In this document: positions 29,701-40,600 of the stretch, piece by piece
How the letters are laid out: each line of letters begins with the position of its first letter
How positions within the stretch are numbered: position 1 is the stretch's first letter
Source of the DNA: Lutraria lutraria
Taxonomy: Eukaryota > Mollusca > Bivalvia > Venerida > Mactridae
Reading direction: 5' to 3'
NCBI GenBank assembly: GCA_964023205.1
Contig: OZ026842.1
Coordinates: forward strand, 13,308,716-13,372,715
DNA length: 64,000 nt
Notes under the pieces: generated by a model
The model's input: only the letters and a program-made list of their open reading frames with translations
The model's database searches: none
Told to the model about the DNA's origin: nothing
Program-made: the position numbers and the translations under genes

Positions 29701-30000
29701 ATCATTGCATACATCAAGTGATCTTTCTCTTGATTTATTCAGACGGCGTGTTGCAGTCAAGAATTGTCTCCGGATGTCTGCTTGATTGCATATCCCATTA
29801 TGGGTCTTCTGCTGAAATTGCTCCCCATAATCCTCTTTTGAGAAATCATATACTTTCATCTGATTGGCTGCATAACTCGTTAATAATTCGGTAGATTTTG
29901 ACCTTTTGGTGTTTAGTCGCAATGACCTAGTGGATACATTTGATAAATCAACGTCTGCGCATTTCCGTTTTGTGGAAAACATGGTTGCATTGTTTGGTAC
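26268..30000 (-). CDS. TNF superfamily ligand A, type II membrane protein, four coding exons
   Basis: Coding exons on the minus strand: 29982-28768, 28241-28208, 27348-27283 and 26716-26268. Phases (0, 1, 1) and GT-AG borders agree, giving 587 residues. The exon also holds 18 nt of 5' UTR (29983-30000) after an acceptor CTATTTCAG, so a non-coding upstream exon is expected. Layout: a cytosolic N-terminus of about 326 residues with basic clusters (STKRKC, NTKRSK) and a RRLPPTPVR motif; a membrane segment at about 327-350; a stalk with C364-x2-C367, C374 and C389-C390; and a TNF homology domain from about 440 with GYYYIYTQ at 472-479. TNF ligands trimerise and engage TNF receptors at the cell surface. 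The orthologue cannot be named. The paralogue TNF-B lies upstream. Confidence 0.9.
27283..27348 (-). CDS. TNF-A exon 3 (66-nt stalk exon)
   Basis: With the phase-1 base from exon 2 it reads RSQESELLPIVQYSVDANNA LR, then G shared with exon 4. Acceptor GTACATTTCAG, donor GTATAAT. It has exactly the same length and phase as TNF-B exon 3. Confidence 0.82.
27408..27500 (+). mobile_element. Possible tRNA-like SINE head in TNF-A intron 3
   Basis: CTGATCGAGCGGTTGTGAGT then TCGAACACTGG resembles a box B (GGTTCGANTCC) context. No matching copy was traced, so this is tentative. Confidence 0.3.
27771..27802. repeat. C-rich homopolymer pair
   Basis: ATTACCCCCCCCC and TTACCCCCCCCCC form two adjacent units. 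Simple repeat inside TNF-A intron 2. Confidence 0.85.
27930..28130 (+). mobile_element. SINE-like repeat, third subfamily, copy 2
   Basis: It matches 15481-15640 (ATTATGTGGGATAGCTTGG, AGATAGAATGTGGTTAGTAC, GGTTAAGGCCTAAATGAAGT) and extends to the tail ATGTTGAAAATGGCATTAAA. It lies in TNF-A intron 2, just before exon 2. Confidence 0.6.
28208..28241 (-). CDS. TNF-A exon 2 (34-nt stalk microexon)
   Basis: It encodes TTDAYIDCSVG plus one base. Acceptor ATCATTTCAG, donor GTAAGTC. It joins in frame to exons 1 and 3. Its counterpart in TNF-B is 25 nt with the same phases. Confidence 0.82.
28768..29982 (-). CDS. TNF-A exon 1: cytosolic, membrane and stalk region
   Basis: It has 405 codons from ATG to the donor AAG|GTGAGC, ending in phase 0. 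The start MFSTKRKCADVDLSN is the first ATG after the upstream acceptor at 30001. A Cys-rich juxtamembrane stretch (HVCSRQCCSKVQC) precedes the hydrophobic FYVVLVLNLLLILLNICG, so lipidation there is possible. The extracellular stalk holds CVKC, FC and CC. Confidence 0.9.
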
Positions 30001-30669
30001 CTGAAATAGACGTGTATACTATTTTCATTGAGTATGTTCAAGGTCATACTTCCTGTGTAGTTCTAAGTTCAATGGCATATTTTAAGGTCAAATGTAACAA
30101 AAGGTCCAAAATAGCTTCTAGAACATTATAATACAACTTTTACATCTCTTGACAATAGCGAGCTCACCATAACCCGCTTGAGCCTCTAGTTTTCCTTGGT
30201 TTAAACAGTCATGACTACTAATTCATAGTTTAAGATGAAGCAGGGCCTCCACATTACAGTCATGGATGAAATCACTTGATAAGCAATACCGCATAAACAA
30301 ATTGATAATCATTCGTTTATTTATGTCAGACATACTCCAATACTCACAAGAGTAGGCCTACTTCGATTTCTAAAAAAGAAAAAAGTAGCCCAAAAATGAT
30401 GCTAAACTTAAAGCATACAATTAAGGGTACATTCTTGTATACATAACTGTAATTGTCAAATTAGTAATGTAAAAATGCAATGTGTTTGAAGCATTAAGAT
30501 TTTTTCATTTTATCTAATTTCAGTAATTTCAATAGTTTGTAACTACAACAAATGTAATAAATGTCATTAATGTTGATTTTCTTCAGATTTAGACCTTGCT
30601 ACGCCCCTGTATATTCAATGTTTGACTTTTAAATAGGGCCATAAGTAAGGATGTTAAATTAATTACTTG

Positions 30670-31425
30670 ATAAAATTTTGCATATGTGCAGATGACCATC
30701 CTCCTCCATACTTGGGATATGTTTTGCCTGAACTTGAAATTTCTGATGGTTTATCAAAGTCTGACCAAGTCATGTTTTTATCTTATTGTCCAAGATACAC
30801 ATATTATTGTTGTTGGAACTCACATCTTACGAAATTTGACAAATGCATGGCTTAAAATTTTAGTAAGCTTAATTATATGTTCCATGGTACTGGACAAAGA
30901 AATTAAGCAAAACAAACATAGAATTGCTGTAGTAAAAATGCTTATAATCACCAAATCATAGTTAAGCCCAATGAAAGAGTGAATGTGCCAGTCATTACAG
31001 ACAAGGAAATTTAACACCAAAGTACACCTGCTATTGTTCAAGAAACTGTAGACTTAGAGTTTCAATGATTATGTAGAAATAACTCCTGCTATCGCTGATT
31101 ATTAACCTGAAAAAAGGACAGCGTTCAGTATAACAGAAAGTAATCTGTCCACTAGTACAATTGCTATATCACCTAAATCTGTTCTTTGTGAATTACAGCC
31201 AGTAACAATTGAAGAGACAACTGATGAACCAAGTACTTCTGATAAATCGATAGTGAACATCATTGATAATCTTGATATTGACAAGGACTTATATGTATGT
31301 ATATAAGTCCTTGATATTGACCAGAACGGAATTTTGACGGATGTTGAAAAGCAAGAATATAAAGATATTTAATGAAGCACAAGGACATTTATAAACAGGG
31401 GATATAGATATAGTAAGTGTACAAC
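30670..31425 (+). pseudogene. Decayed Ty3/gypsy-like LTR retrotransposon fragment (protease to pre-RT linker)
   Basis: Frames shift several times. One stretch reads DDHPPPYLGYVLPELEISDG, resembling the PYLGYV...I-x-G region after the aspartic protease active site, and another reads DTHIIVVGTHILRN, resembling the P-x-I-x-GTN-x-L motif. After stops it reads TAFSITESNLSTSTIAIS then ILTDVEKQEYKDILMKHK, like the linker just before the reverse transcriptase. No LTRs or RT core were seen, so it is a dead remnant. A palindrome (31282-31313) and a MITE (31430-31817) interrupt it. Confidence 0.6.
31282..31313. repeat. 32-bp palindromic micro-insertion with 7-bp target duplication
   Basis: CAAGGACTTATATGTATGTA then TATAAGTCCTTG is an almost perfect palindrome. 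It is flanked by ATATTGA on both sides (31275-31281 and 31314-31320). Related copies lie at 52257-52298 and 60601-60626. Confidence 0.75.
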
Positions 31426-31429
31426 ATTT

Positions 31430-31817
31430 GTTAAAGTCCCATAAGCATATATATTTATCGGTCCTAATAGTTTCTGTTTGTTCTAAAATAGAGGAATCCG
31501 GTGTGTTTTCCTCCCGTGCATACTTTATAGCAAGAAAAAATGTTTCCAAAACCACTATCGTATTTTTTTCAATATCATTGGAAAAAATACTATTTATAGA
31601 ACAGCTGTGTTTTCCCGCGTCATAATATGCACACGGCATTAAGTGACGTCACGCGCTCTATATATTTCAAGTTTTCAAGAGCAAAATTCACAGCGAAATG
31701 AGTGTTTTAAGAAGAAAAATGGCTTGTTTCGTCGGTAATAATTATCCTCGGATGATATCAGCAAATGTTTGTTTTTTGCATATATTTTTTAAAGCAAAAA
31801 GCTCATGGGACTTAAAC
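31430..31817. mobile_element. 388-bp MITE with GTTTAAGTCCCATGAGC-type ends
   Basis: The left end GTTAAAGTCCCATAAGCATA and right end inverse of GCTCATGGGACTTAAAC form inverted repeats of about 17 bp. The interior holds short open frames but no transposase. It sits at the end of the gypsy-like fragment. Confidence 0.6.
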
Positions 31818-31893
31818 ATAATAATAGGTAATTGTCCAGTAAATTTCCAATGAAGGTTAAATAGCAATAAATTACAAAGTCATGAAATAACAC

Positions 31894-32135
31894 CAGGCGC
31901 GTAGCTGCCTATACGCGAGTACGCGGCTGAATCCACATGATTCTGACAAAAAATCTGTACTGACTATAGCGTTTATTCGCTGATTTGACTTCTTGAGAAC
32001 TATATTAATGACCCTGAAATCGCCTAGAATGCACCAGATTGCACCATTATTTTCAAAATTTTCCGGGGGAGCATGCCCCGGAGCCCCCTAGCTTAATCCT
32101 GAATCCACATCCATGGAGGGCTAGCTACGCGCCTG
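31894..32135. mobile_element. 242-bp MITE, CAGGCGCGTAGCT termini, 5-bp target duplication, copy 1
   Basis: It starts CAGGCGCGTAGCTGCCTATA and ends GGGCTAGCTACGCGCCTG, an inverted repeat. The 5 bp AACAC lie on each side (31889-31893 and 32136-32140). Copy 2 is at 57901-58221. The CAGG ends and 5-bp duplication suggest a hAT-related element; assignment is tentative. Confidence 0.82.
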
Positions 32136-32140
32136 AACAC

Positions 32141-33440
32141 CTGGATGCACGAGTATGAATAACCATTTAACCAGGGATAAAAACTGATACTCAAACTTAG
32201 CTACGCCCCTGATCTGGTTCAGTTTGAAGATAAGGTTTAGATCACAGGTTCCAGGGTTGTAGACTACTAGTGTAGTATTAGGTGGCGGGACGGCCACGCG
32301 CCCGGCACCTATGATTTAGATGTTGATTTCGTAATCCAACAAACGTGTTAACCGATACATAGCTCAAACCACCAAACGATATTACAGTCCTCTTTCTCTT
32401 TTAAGGTTTCTTTTTCTGACATTAAAACAAATTCACCATAGACACATTAATCATTTTTTTAGAGGTAAAATAACCTACTTTGTCATCAAACAAAAATATA
32501 TCCAATTTCCAGCGAAAGTACTTGACAGACACCCCCTAAAATTCGCTAACATCACTTCCTTTTTTGGAACTATAGTGTGTTTGATGCCACACTGCGGCAT
32601 GTGGAGCAAAAAAAGTGAATAGCATTATCGGCTACCTCCGTTAGTTTCGATTTCAATTAATATATTTATATAACCTATTAACTAGTGGTACATATTAATT
32701 AGTACATATAAGTATAAAAATTACCTGTCGACCTAATTAACTCCAAAAGGCACGTCAACTTTAAGCTTCCCTGTTAAATGGTACTTCACCTATAAAATCA
32801 TTTCTCCACCATTATTTAAAAAAAACTTCTTTCGTCGTTTTGAACAACTGCCAAAATACCTAAATTATACCGTGTATAGATTTAACGAAATGACGTATCT
32901 GTGTAATCATATGGGGTAGTACATGGGAATTCCCCATAAAAGTCTTGTTTCGTGTTCGGATAATCATCGTAAACTACATAGTACCTGTGTCAGTACAACT
33001 TTCATGATTATAAGATAGGCATTGTAATTCACAACAAGTTTTATATGTATTAGTGTCATTGATGAACGTACCCGATAATAATATCGTACTTTCATTCATT
33101 AACAAACACAATGTCAGTTTAGGATTGCCTTAATATACGTTTTTGATAATGAATAGATCTTGTATCAATACATTGTATTTACATAATGTCACTATCTTCA
33201 AATTTGCAGTACATTTTGTATTTAATCTCTGTATGATATAGCCCATACACTATACAAGGTGATCATTTTAAGAACTCAGAATTTTTATAAGGCTCGTGTC
33301 CAACGGTACGTCCATTTTCTCATATTTTTATTTTCCACACGCTAACAAGAGTAAAAAAAGCTTATTTAAAATAGGATTTGTAGGCCGGGGCATGATCTTT
33401 CGCTTTATCAACAAGGAAAACATAAAACTATATTCATTAA
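32141..33440. other. Spacer without recognised gene
   Basis: Mixed AT-rich spacer. No protein content or clear repeats recognised. Confidence 0.4.
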
Positions 33441-33449
33441 AATAATACA

Positions 33450-34015
33450 CCTCAGGCTTCGTTCACATTGGCATGTGATGCGCCTATTGCATCCATAGAC
33501 TGCTCGTAGTCTCCTTTCCGTGTGTCGTCCGTGTAGATGAGTAGGCTGCCGCACGGTCTTCACGGGCTCCACAGCCTCTGCAATTTTGTTTAATGAAAAG
33601 CCTGTAAGCCCATTTACATGTCACATGTGGCATTGTACGATCTATTCGATCATCGTGAGGATTCCGAGGTCTGATCGTGCAGCTAATGCACGATAGTCAT
33701 TGGATATTGTGCCGAAAATAAATCGTACGGAGATTGTAGAATCGTAGAACAATCGCTCGGCTCTCTTACAACCGCAGCAAGGCAGCCGCTCGGAGACCAT
33801 GCAGTGCCGATAAAATCGCATGGATATTGAGCAATTATCGCGCGGGTACCATACAGATGCCGCGCCATTCCTTGAGATTGACAAAACATGTCTCACATAG
33901 TCATAAATGTATATATTGGCCATCTCGCTCGCGGAGTCTGCACGCGAACTGCACTGGAATTGCACATTTCGTATAATCTCCGCACGGCGTCCACACGGAT
34001 TTCTCCCTGCCCTCC
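33450..34015. repeat. CpG-richer repeat-like block
   Basis: This stretch is visibly richer in GC and CpG than its surroundings and holds recurring ATCGT/CGATC/GCACG words, such as AATCGTACGGAGATTGTAGA and TCGTGCAGCTAATGCACGAT. Minus-strand open frames (33642-33965) have no recognisable domain. GGCTTCGTTCACATTGGCAT at the left resembles transposon ends, but no matching right end was seen. Confidence 0.4.
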
Positions 34016-34707
34016 ACCGAAAGCTATATATATGAATTTATTCATTTGTCATATACTCATGATTGTCATAATGTGTATTACTCATATCATGAGAATATGT
34101 TATACTCTCCATAATGGAGAATTGAATAAAATATACAGTCAATATCCTTTATGAAAAAAGCAATTTCATACAAAAAACATAAACCAATATGCTTCTTGTA
34201 ATTCGTCTACCTATAACGTTTTGTTATACATGTAGTTTTTCTTGTTCTTTACAGATTATTACTAACCTACCTATAAATGACAATTCATTTGCGTCTGAGG
34301 TAAATTTTGAAAAAAGGGGAAAAAAGACAACCAGAGGTTCGAACTCGCGATAAAATATTTGCTCTGGTGCAATTCTAACGGCCAACCAGACATCTGCAAT
34401 TCTACTGCTAAACTATAATACTATATTCGCTTTTTATAAAACCCGTTCTACCTGTTCAGACAATCACAAGTTCACTATCACATTATATTAACTGAACTAT
34501 ATATTGAATTATGACAGTTTACAAACAAACGCATGACCTATTAACTATAGCACATTTAGTTAAGTCATCATTAGATAAAGGCATGCTGAGTTTTACAATG
34601 AATGTTCAGCCCTAAAATGTTTGTTTCTGGTTACATGCTCATTACATACTGGTACTCACATGGGTTTTCCTTTATAGGTCCCATACTGGTCCGGTATGGG
34701 CAAACAC

Positions 34708-35420
34708 ACATGGGCTGTCCAGAAACAGCCTATATGGAACAAGGACTTGGTCGTATATGGATCCGATGTGGGCATTTCCCACATGGCTTTGTCCACATAG
34801 GTCCCAAATTATATGGGTCAAATATGGGCATACACACATGGCTTTGTCTACATAGGTCCCAAAATATATGGGTCAAATATGGGCAAACACACATGGGTTT
34901 GTCCACATAGGTCCCAAAATATATGGGTCAAATATGGGCAAACACACATGGGTTTGTCCACATAGGTCCCAAAATATATGGGTCAAATATGGGCATACAC
35001 ACATGGCTTTGTCCACATAGGTCCCAAAATATATGGGTCAAATATGGGCATACACACATGGGTTTGTCCACATTGGTCCCAAAATATATGGGTCAAATAT
35101 GGGCATACACACATGGGTTTGTCCACATAGGTCCCAAAATATATGGGTCAAATATGGGCATACACACATGGCTTTGTCCACATAGGTCCCAAAATATATG
35201 GGTCAAATATGGGCATACACACATGGGTTTGTCCACATTGGTCCCAAAATATATGGGTCAAATATGGGCATACACACATGGGTTTGTCCACATAGGTCCC
35301 AAAATATATGGGTCAAATATGGGCATACACACATGGGTTTGTCCACATAGGTCCCAAAATATATGGGTCAAATATGGGCATACACACATGGGTTTGCCAG
35401 AAACAGCCCATATGGGACCC
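34708..35420. repeat. 55-bp tandem array (about 11 units) with 165-bp higher-order pattern
   Basis: Units begin ACATGGGTTTGTCCACATAG then GTCCCAAAATATATGGGTCA and AATATGGGCATACAC. They start at 34781, 34836, 34891, and every 55 bp to 35386. Matching flanks CCAGAAACAGCC lie at 34719 and 35397. Because 55 is not a multiple of three, the protein frame rotates with a 55-residue period. The open frame at 34923-35426 is a product of the repeat rather than a recognised protein. Confidence 0.93.
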
Positions 35421-35604
35421 AGGTAAGCATGTTTGCTGAATAGTTGATCGATTGCTTCCAATTGTGACCAAATATACACAGTGTATATTAGGCCTAGCTT
35501 TCAATCAATTCCAGTTTACGAAACTAGAATAAAGAAGGATCAGACGGGTCTTGAAACCTATTCGACCTATTCTAGCCACAGGGGGTGTTGTTGTTTGTGA
35601 ATAT

Positions 35605-35760
35605 AGTGTAACCTCTCCAGAGCGGCCCTCTCTTGAGCAACCACTTCCCTTAAACAGCATCATGATTTCCCACTGTACGATTTAATAATGAATTTAAGCT
35701 GTCGACAACAACATAATTTTGCTACTCCCAAAGGGTGGTGTTTAGAAGATGTTGCACTGT
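35605..35760 (+). mobile_element. pogo-like MITE family 1, copy 3
   Basis: TAGTGTAACCTCTCCAGAGC, CCCTCTCTTGAGCAACCACT, GCTACTCCCAAAGGGTGG and GTTGCACTGT match 7681-7850 in the same orientation. Confidence 0.75.
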
Positions 35761-36004
35761 ACTTTATTTCACGTATTCCTGACATGTTAATCAGTCAATA
35801 AACTAGTTTATTTGGTTAAATGATATCAAATATATATGATAACTTTCTATAGCTATTATCTTAATGTTTGGAGCCATTTATAGGTGAACAAGAGATGATA
35901 GTTAGGTCAAATACGTATATTTTATCTTTGATAAACGGACAATTTATTACGTTGCTCAATGTAATAAGATATACAGTCAAAATATTCTTGGATCTGTTGA
36001 CCAT

Positions 36005-36540
36005 CATGCTAACGAGTGATAATTTGAGCTCTGGGTTCATTAAACGCGATCTGAATAAGTGTCCCAAAGCAGTGAAAGAAAGGGCCTCTCAAACACTGGT
36101 CAGACCAAAGTTGGAATACTCCTCGCCGATATGGATTGCCCAACAGACAAAACAGATAACACATATTGAACAAACACAATGCATTGCCGCCAGATTTGTT
36201 GCCAACAAGCCATCCAGTCCATACCACCTGGACAGCGTATCATCCATTATTTCATCTCTTTGATGGCAGTCTTTCGTTATGACCTGGTCTCTTTTACAGA
36301 GTTGTTTATGGCCTTGTTTCAGTTCCCGCCATATACCACATTCGACCATTCCACCAGAAGAAACAACAATGTTAAATTCATTTAACAACCATGCAACAGT
36401 AACGTTTACCAACGCTCGTTCTTTCACAGGACTGTCCCATGTTTTGGAACATGCTATCGACCACAGTTGTGACTTCCCCGAGCCTGGACGTCTTACAAGT
36501 CTCCACACGGTGCCACGAACTTCTTCGCCTCATAAATGAT
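36005..36540 (+). pseudogene. LINE reverse transcriptase C-terminal fragment (Jockey/CR1 type), frameshifted
   Basis: It encodes SSGFIKRDLNKCPKAVKERA then TLVRPKLEYSSPIW, HIEQTQCIAARFV and SVSSIISSL, the thumb region that follows the RT catalytic core in Jockey/CR1-like LINEs (TLVRP-x-LEY and E-x-IQ-x-x-AARF motifs). It then shifts frame and continues as TRRNNNVKFI and VYQRSFFHRTV, matching the R-x-x-N...SFF-x-R-x-I end of the ORF. No catalytic core remains. Confidence 0.82.
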
Positions 36541-37230
36541 TAGCGGCGGAGAACGAATGACTCTAGACACTACCGGCCTTCATCCAGATTGTCACAGAGA
36601 ACAACTGCCATGCTTAGGTTTGGAACCAACGGACTCTGCAGACCTTGCGCTTTGCTTGTTGTGCTAAGCGAACTTGGTCTTGTTTTGATCCATGATAGGA
36701 ATAATACTTATGTAAAATTGAGAAAACCACCCAATTTATTTAGTTTTATTATTTATTTAGTGATCGTAATATTACAGTTGATGGAATGTGTTATAGAATT
36801 AATGATATGTTCATAACAATAACAAATAACAACAATAACAATTGCAATGATGCATCGTTTATAAAGATACGAAATAATAACAATACTGTATAATGTGTAA
36901 GCATCTATTGATGTATGATGTCACTCTCGTTTACCAATATTTAAAAACAAGTTTTAAGCCTTACATAAATCGTACTAATGTAATTTACATATTAACATTA
37001 AATCCGTCGGTAATGGAGTTTGAAGTCTTCGAGTGGAAATTAATTAAGGAATTCGTGTTCAATTAGAATCATATTTGCGTCATTGAAAACATCTTTTTAT
37101 GAATGCCAACATTCAATGTATATATTTATGACATATAAATGTTCTGTCACTATTATGCCTGTAGTGGCCTATCGTGGCCCCACCTGTTGCAACGGAAGTT
37201 CATATGACCACGTTAAGCATACATGAATGC

Positions 37231-37610
37231 TTACTCCGACAACAGAAACATACCAAACATAGACGGCTGGTCAGGAATATGCACTGCTTTTATATGCAAG
37301 AGTTTAACATATAACTTATCATCTTTGCTTAAAAAATGTACAAATTCTAAATGGCTCGAATAATTGATCGAGTTTGTACAGTTTTTCTCGTATTTACTAG
37401 TACCAAGTAATGAATTGTCACTCTTGCGCACTTCGTGTCCCAACTTACATTTATTACCCTTGGAATCTTGCGTGTCAGTTATTTTAAACATAACTCTTGT
37501 GTATATGTAATAGTACCCACTGAGTGGTACTTCTACATGACTGTAGTCAGCACTCATTTTAAAATTACCATGGAGTTTTACTTCAGGATTTGCACTCCAC
37601 TTTAGGGTGT
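37231..37610 (-). CDS. TNF-B exon 4: TNF homology domain
   Basis: It encodes NTLKWSANPEVKLHGNFKMS, then VEVPLSGYYYIYTRVMF and ends PSMFGMFLLSE before the stop. FGMFLL is the standard last strand of the fold. Cys450 and Cys473 flank the KLGHEVRKSD...YEK loop, so a disulphide typical of many TNF ligands is possible; TNF-A lacks both. Confidence 0.93.
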
Positions 37611-40600
37611 CTAAAATAAAAATAAACAAAAAACATAAAAAAAACATAAATAACGGACATTCATGATTATACATGAACAGTACAACCTCTCCAGAGCGGC
37701 TCTCTCTTGAAAAAAAACCTCCCTTCAACAACAGCATGAGTTTTTCCCACTTCACGATTCAACTATTAATTTGACCCTCTCTTCCGTAGACCAAAAACCT
37801 TTCAACAACAACAACATAATTATGCTAATCCCAAAGGATGTTACTTTGTTGATATGGTACTGTACATGATATATACTGAATCTTTTCTCTCTGTTTGCAA
37901 TACAACAGCAGCATTAACCACTGGTAAAATTCATGTTGGGTAAAACTAATTCCAAACGTTAACCAGATATAAGGCTGCCCTTGGCGTACCAAACACTGGA
38001 CGACCTCAACTATCCGAACAAGAAATCTGTTACAAATTGAAAATCCTCTACCAATATAAGACAACTTTGTAACAATTAACCACAAATAGTTTGGGTAAAT
38101 TGAACCGACGTTTTTACAACCTTTTTGCAAAGCTTAAATCAAAATTATAACGTAAACCAGGTAGTTGTATTAACGTGCATTATCTAAATACAAATACCTG
38201 CGTAAACCCATAGTGGTTGAAATTAACAAATGTCGATACAATAAGGTATTTGGTCGCTACATGTAACAAAGTGAATTATTTGCTAATATTGTTGCAGTTA
38301 CTAATTGGAACAACCTCAGCAGTTTTTATTTATAACGAAATACATATACATGCTCCTTGAAATACTGTCAAAGTATTTCAGAAAGCGCAAGCTGGATTGG
38401 TTAGTACTGTCCAATCATTTGTTTTAATGGTTTTGATTGGTTGTATAGTTTTTGGAGGTTACCATCCATTTTAAGGAGAATAACCAATTTGAGTTTTACG
38501 AATTCTTTATTTAATGAAACAAGAAACATAGTAAGTGATTATTGTTTGACTTCTAATGTTTAGCTTGACACAGATTGTTCTTTTGGTATTTGGTGGGGGA
38601 TCGGATTTAATTGGGCACGTCGGAGTATACTTCACGTGTGTTTATTAATGAATTTATGTTTTAACTGCAACTGAATAAGTTGCCTGATTTTATTGATTTA
38701 TTGATAGGAATAAAGAACGCGATTTTATTAATAAAATGTATTTCGTATACTCGCACCAATGATTTACCGAGGACATCAATGCTGTGACTGAGGTATAAAC
38801 ACACCGGTACATTTCAATAAGCAAATCCGTAATTAGATCTGAATTGATGTAAATAACAGCACCGCACGGTTTCCGAACCTATTTTCAGTGACGGAATGTG
38901 ACAAGTGTATTCTAACTGGTCAATCATCACTACTCGAGCATCCCCGGACATTCCCGTTACTAAGAATACGCGTTTTCCTCGGACAAACGCCGATGAGCCT
39001 CAGTTGCCAATTAGTGTCATAATCGGAAGTCCTTGGCGTTTGTCCAAAGAAAACATCTAGGACATAACAGACAGGCCGCCATATATTTGTTGTTGATGAT
39101 GGGCTACTTTCCATCATGACTCGCCATAGGAATCCAACAATGGAAAACAACCTGTTGCAATGGAAATTTAACTTGATGCCCAATTTATCAATCGCGGACG
39201 ATAATCATGTTTGAAAGTCTGCCATTCTGAGAAAGATTCTTGAAAACGAGAGCCTGGTGTTAAAAAAAGTATTGACCTGAAACAATATAACCAAAATTTG
39301 TTACCCTGCCCTTATCTCAATGACGAGTATATCCGGGAATGCCCGAGTAGTTAGATTGGTGTCAGGTATCAAGTTATTTATACTACGTGCGCGTAAAATA
39401 CATAATGAGTCATAAAACTGATTAAGCTATTATTTATAGCCGTCGAACAGTCAAAACATTTTGAAAATTCGCCGACAAATTTCTGCATATGAACATAAGA
39501 ACGTAGTATAAGCTTAGATATGTATTTATATATACATTGTATTACAACAAAACGATTACGATCGTAACAGTGTATTGTCGTAATCTAACGTCAAAAGATA
39601 CCTCAATAGATTGTAAATCTTGATAGCAATTATTAGATCATTGTTCCTTTAACTCTTAATAGACCTGATTTCATTATTCTGACGGGTATTCCAAGATGTG
39701 GTTCAAGGTTTCCTTTACAAATCACAGTCTTATCAGAAAAATGTCTATTTTTCGATGACTCAGTAAATATTTGATATGTGATTTACTGTTAACACGGTCA
39801 GTATGAACGCGTTTGGCGCCGAAAATGTTTAATTATGTTGATTGTAACAATACTAAGTTGAACTATGAAAGAAACATAAATCAAAGTACTGAAAGTAATT
39901 ATTAAAACTGAATTTATGTAGACTTGCACAGTAACATGCAACCGTGTTTAACCATTTTTTCGTGACGGATGTAGAAAAACGTAGAGCTTTGGTCCGCATA
40001 AAAATTCATCAAAATTAATGCGCGAGTGACGGCTATGAACAGTTGAACTATCGTTCGGTTTCCGAAAACTGGTCTTAAGTGTGTGACAGTCGTAATAAGA
40101 ATGGTCTTCATTCACAGGATGGCCTTTATTCGGAGAGGGCTGCTTAAACTGGTTTGACAGTATTCAGAAGTAGTTTAATCGACTGTTAAAATCTAACTCA
40201 TTAATTAAGCACTAATGAAGTAAGAAGTATAAAAATAATCGGTTCGATGGCATTGTTTCAAAGTTTTAAACTGGTTATTAAGGTTTATACTTACTATCTA
40301 TTATAGACACTGACTTCATTTGTAGCATCGGCGTTTTGATGACGGTATTTACAGACGGCTCTGAAAATAAACCAATTCTTTAATTGCACGCATTACAATA
40401 ACAATACATTACGTAATATAGATTAAGATATATTTCTCTGCCAATAGAAACTGTGTGCAAAAGACATAAAAACATGTTTTGAATGCAATTTTAATTGTCT
40501 TCTACTGATAGGGAAATATGTTAATTGAGTCATAATTTTGCAATATTGTAATTAGACAGTTGATATCCAATTACCGACTTACAAGAAATTCCCATCTTAT

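Noticed and set aside
31289..31639. 116-codon minus-strand gene
   Set aside because: It spans the boundary of a MITE and a micro-palindrome, so it is an artefact of element junctions.
33642..33965. Coding gene in the CpG-richer block (two overlapping minus-strand frames)
   Set aside because: Both frames are equally open and show no domain; the DNA looks like a repeat.
34602..35479. Proteins encoded by the 55-bp array on both strands
   Set aside because: Frames are open on both strands owing to repeat composition. Kept as a finding, not as a gene.
36089..36508. 139-codon minus-strand gene
   Set aside because: It is the antisense shadow of the LINE RT fragment.
30001..37230. A third TNF paralogue between A and B
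   Set aside because: No GYYYIYT-type motif or Cys stalk was seen on either strand in this interval.
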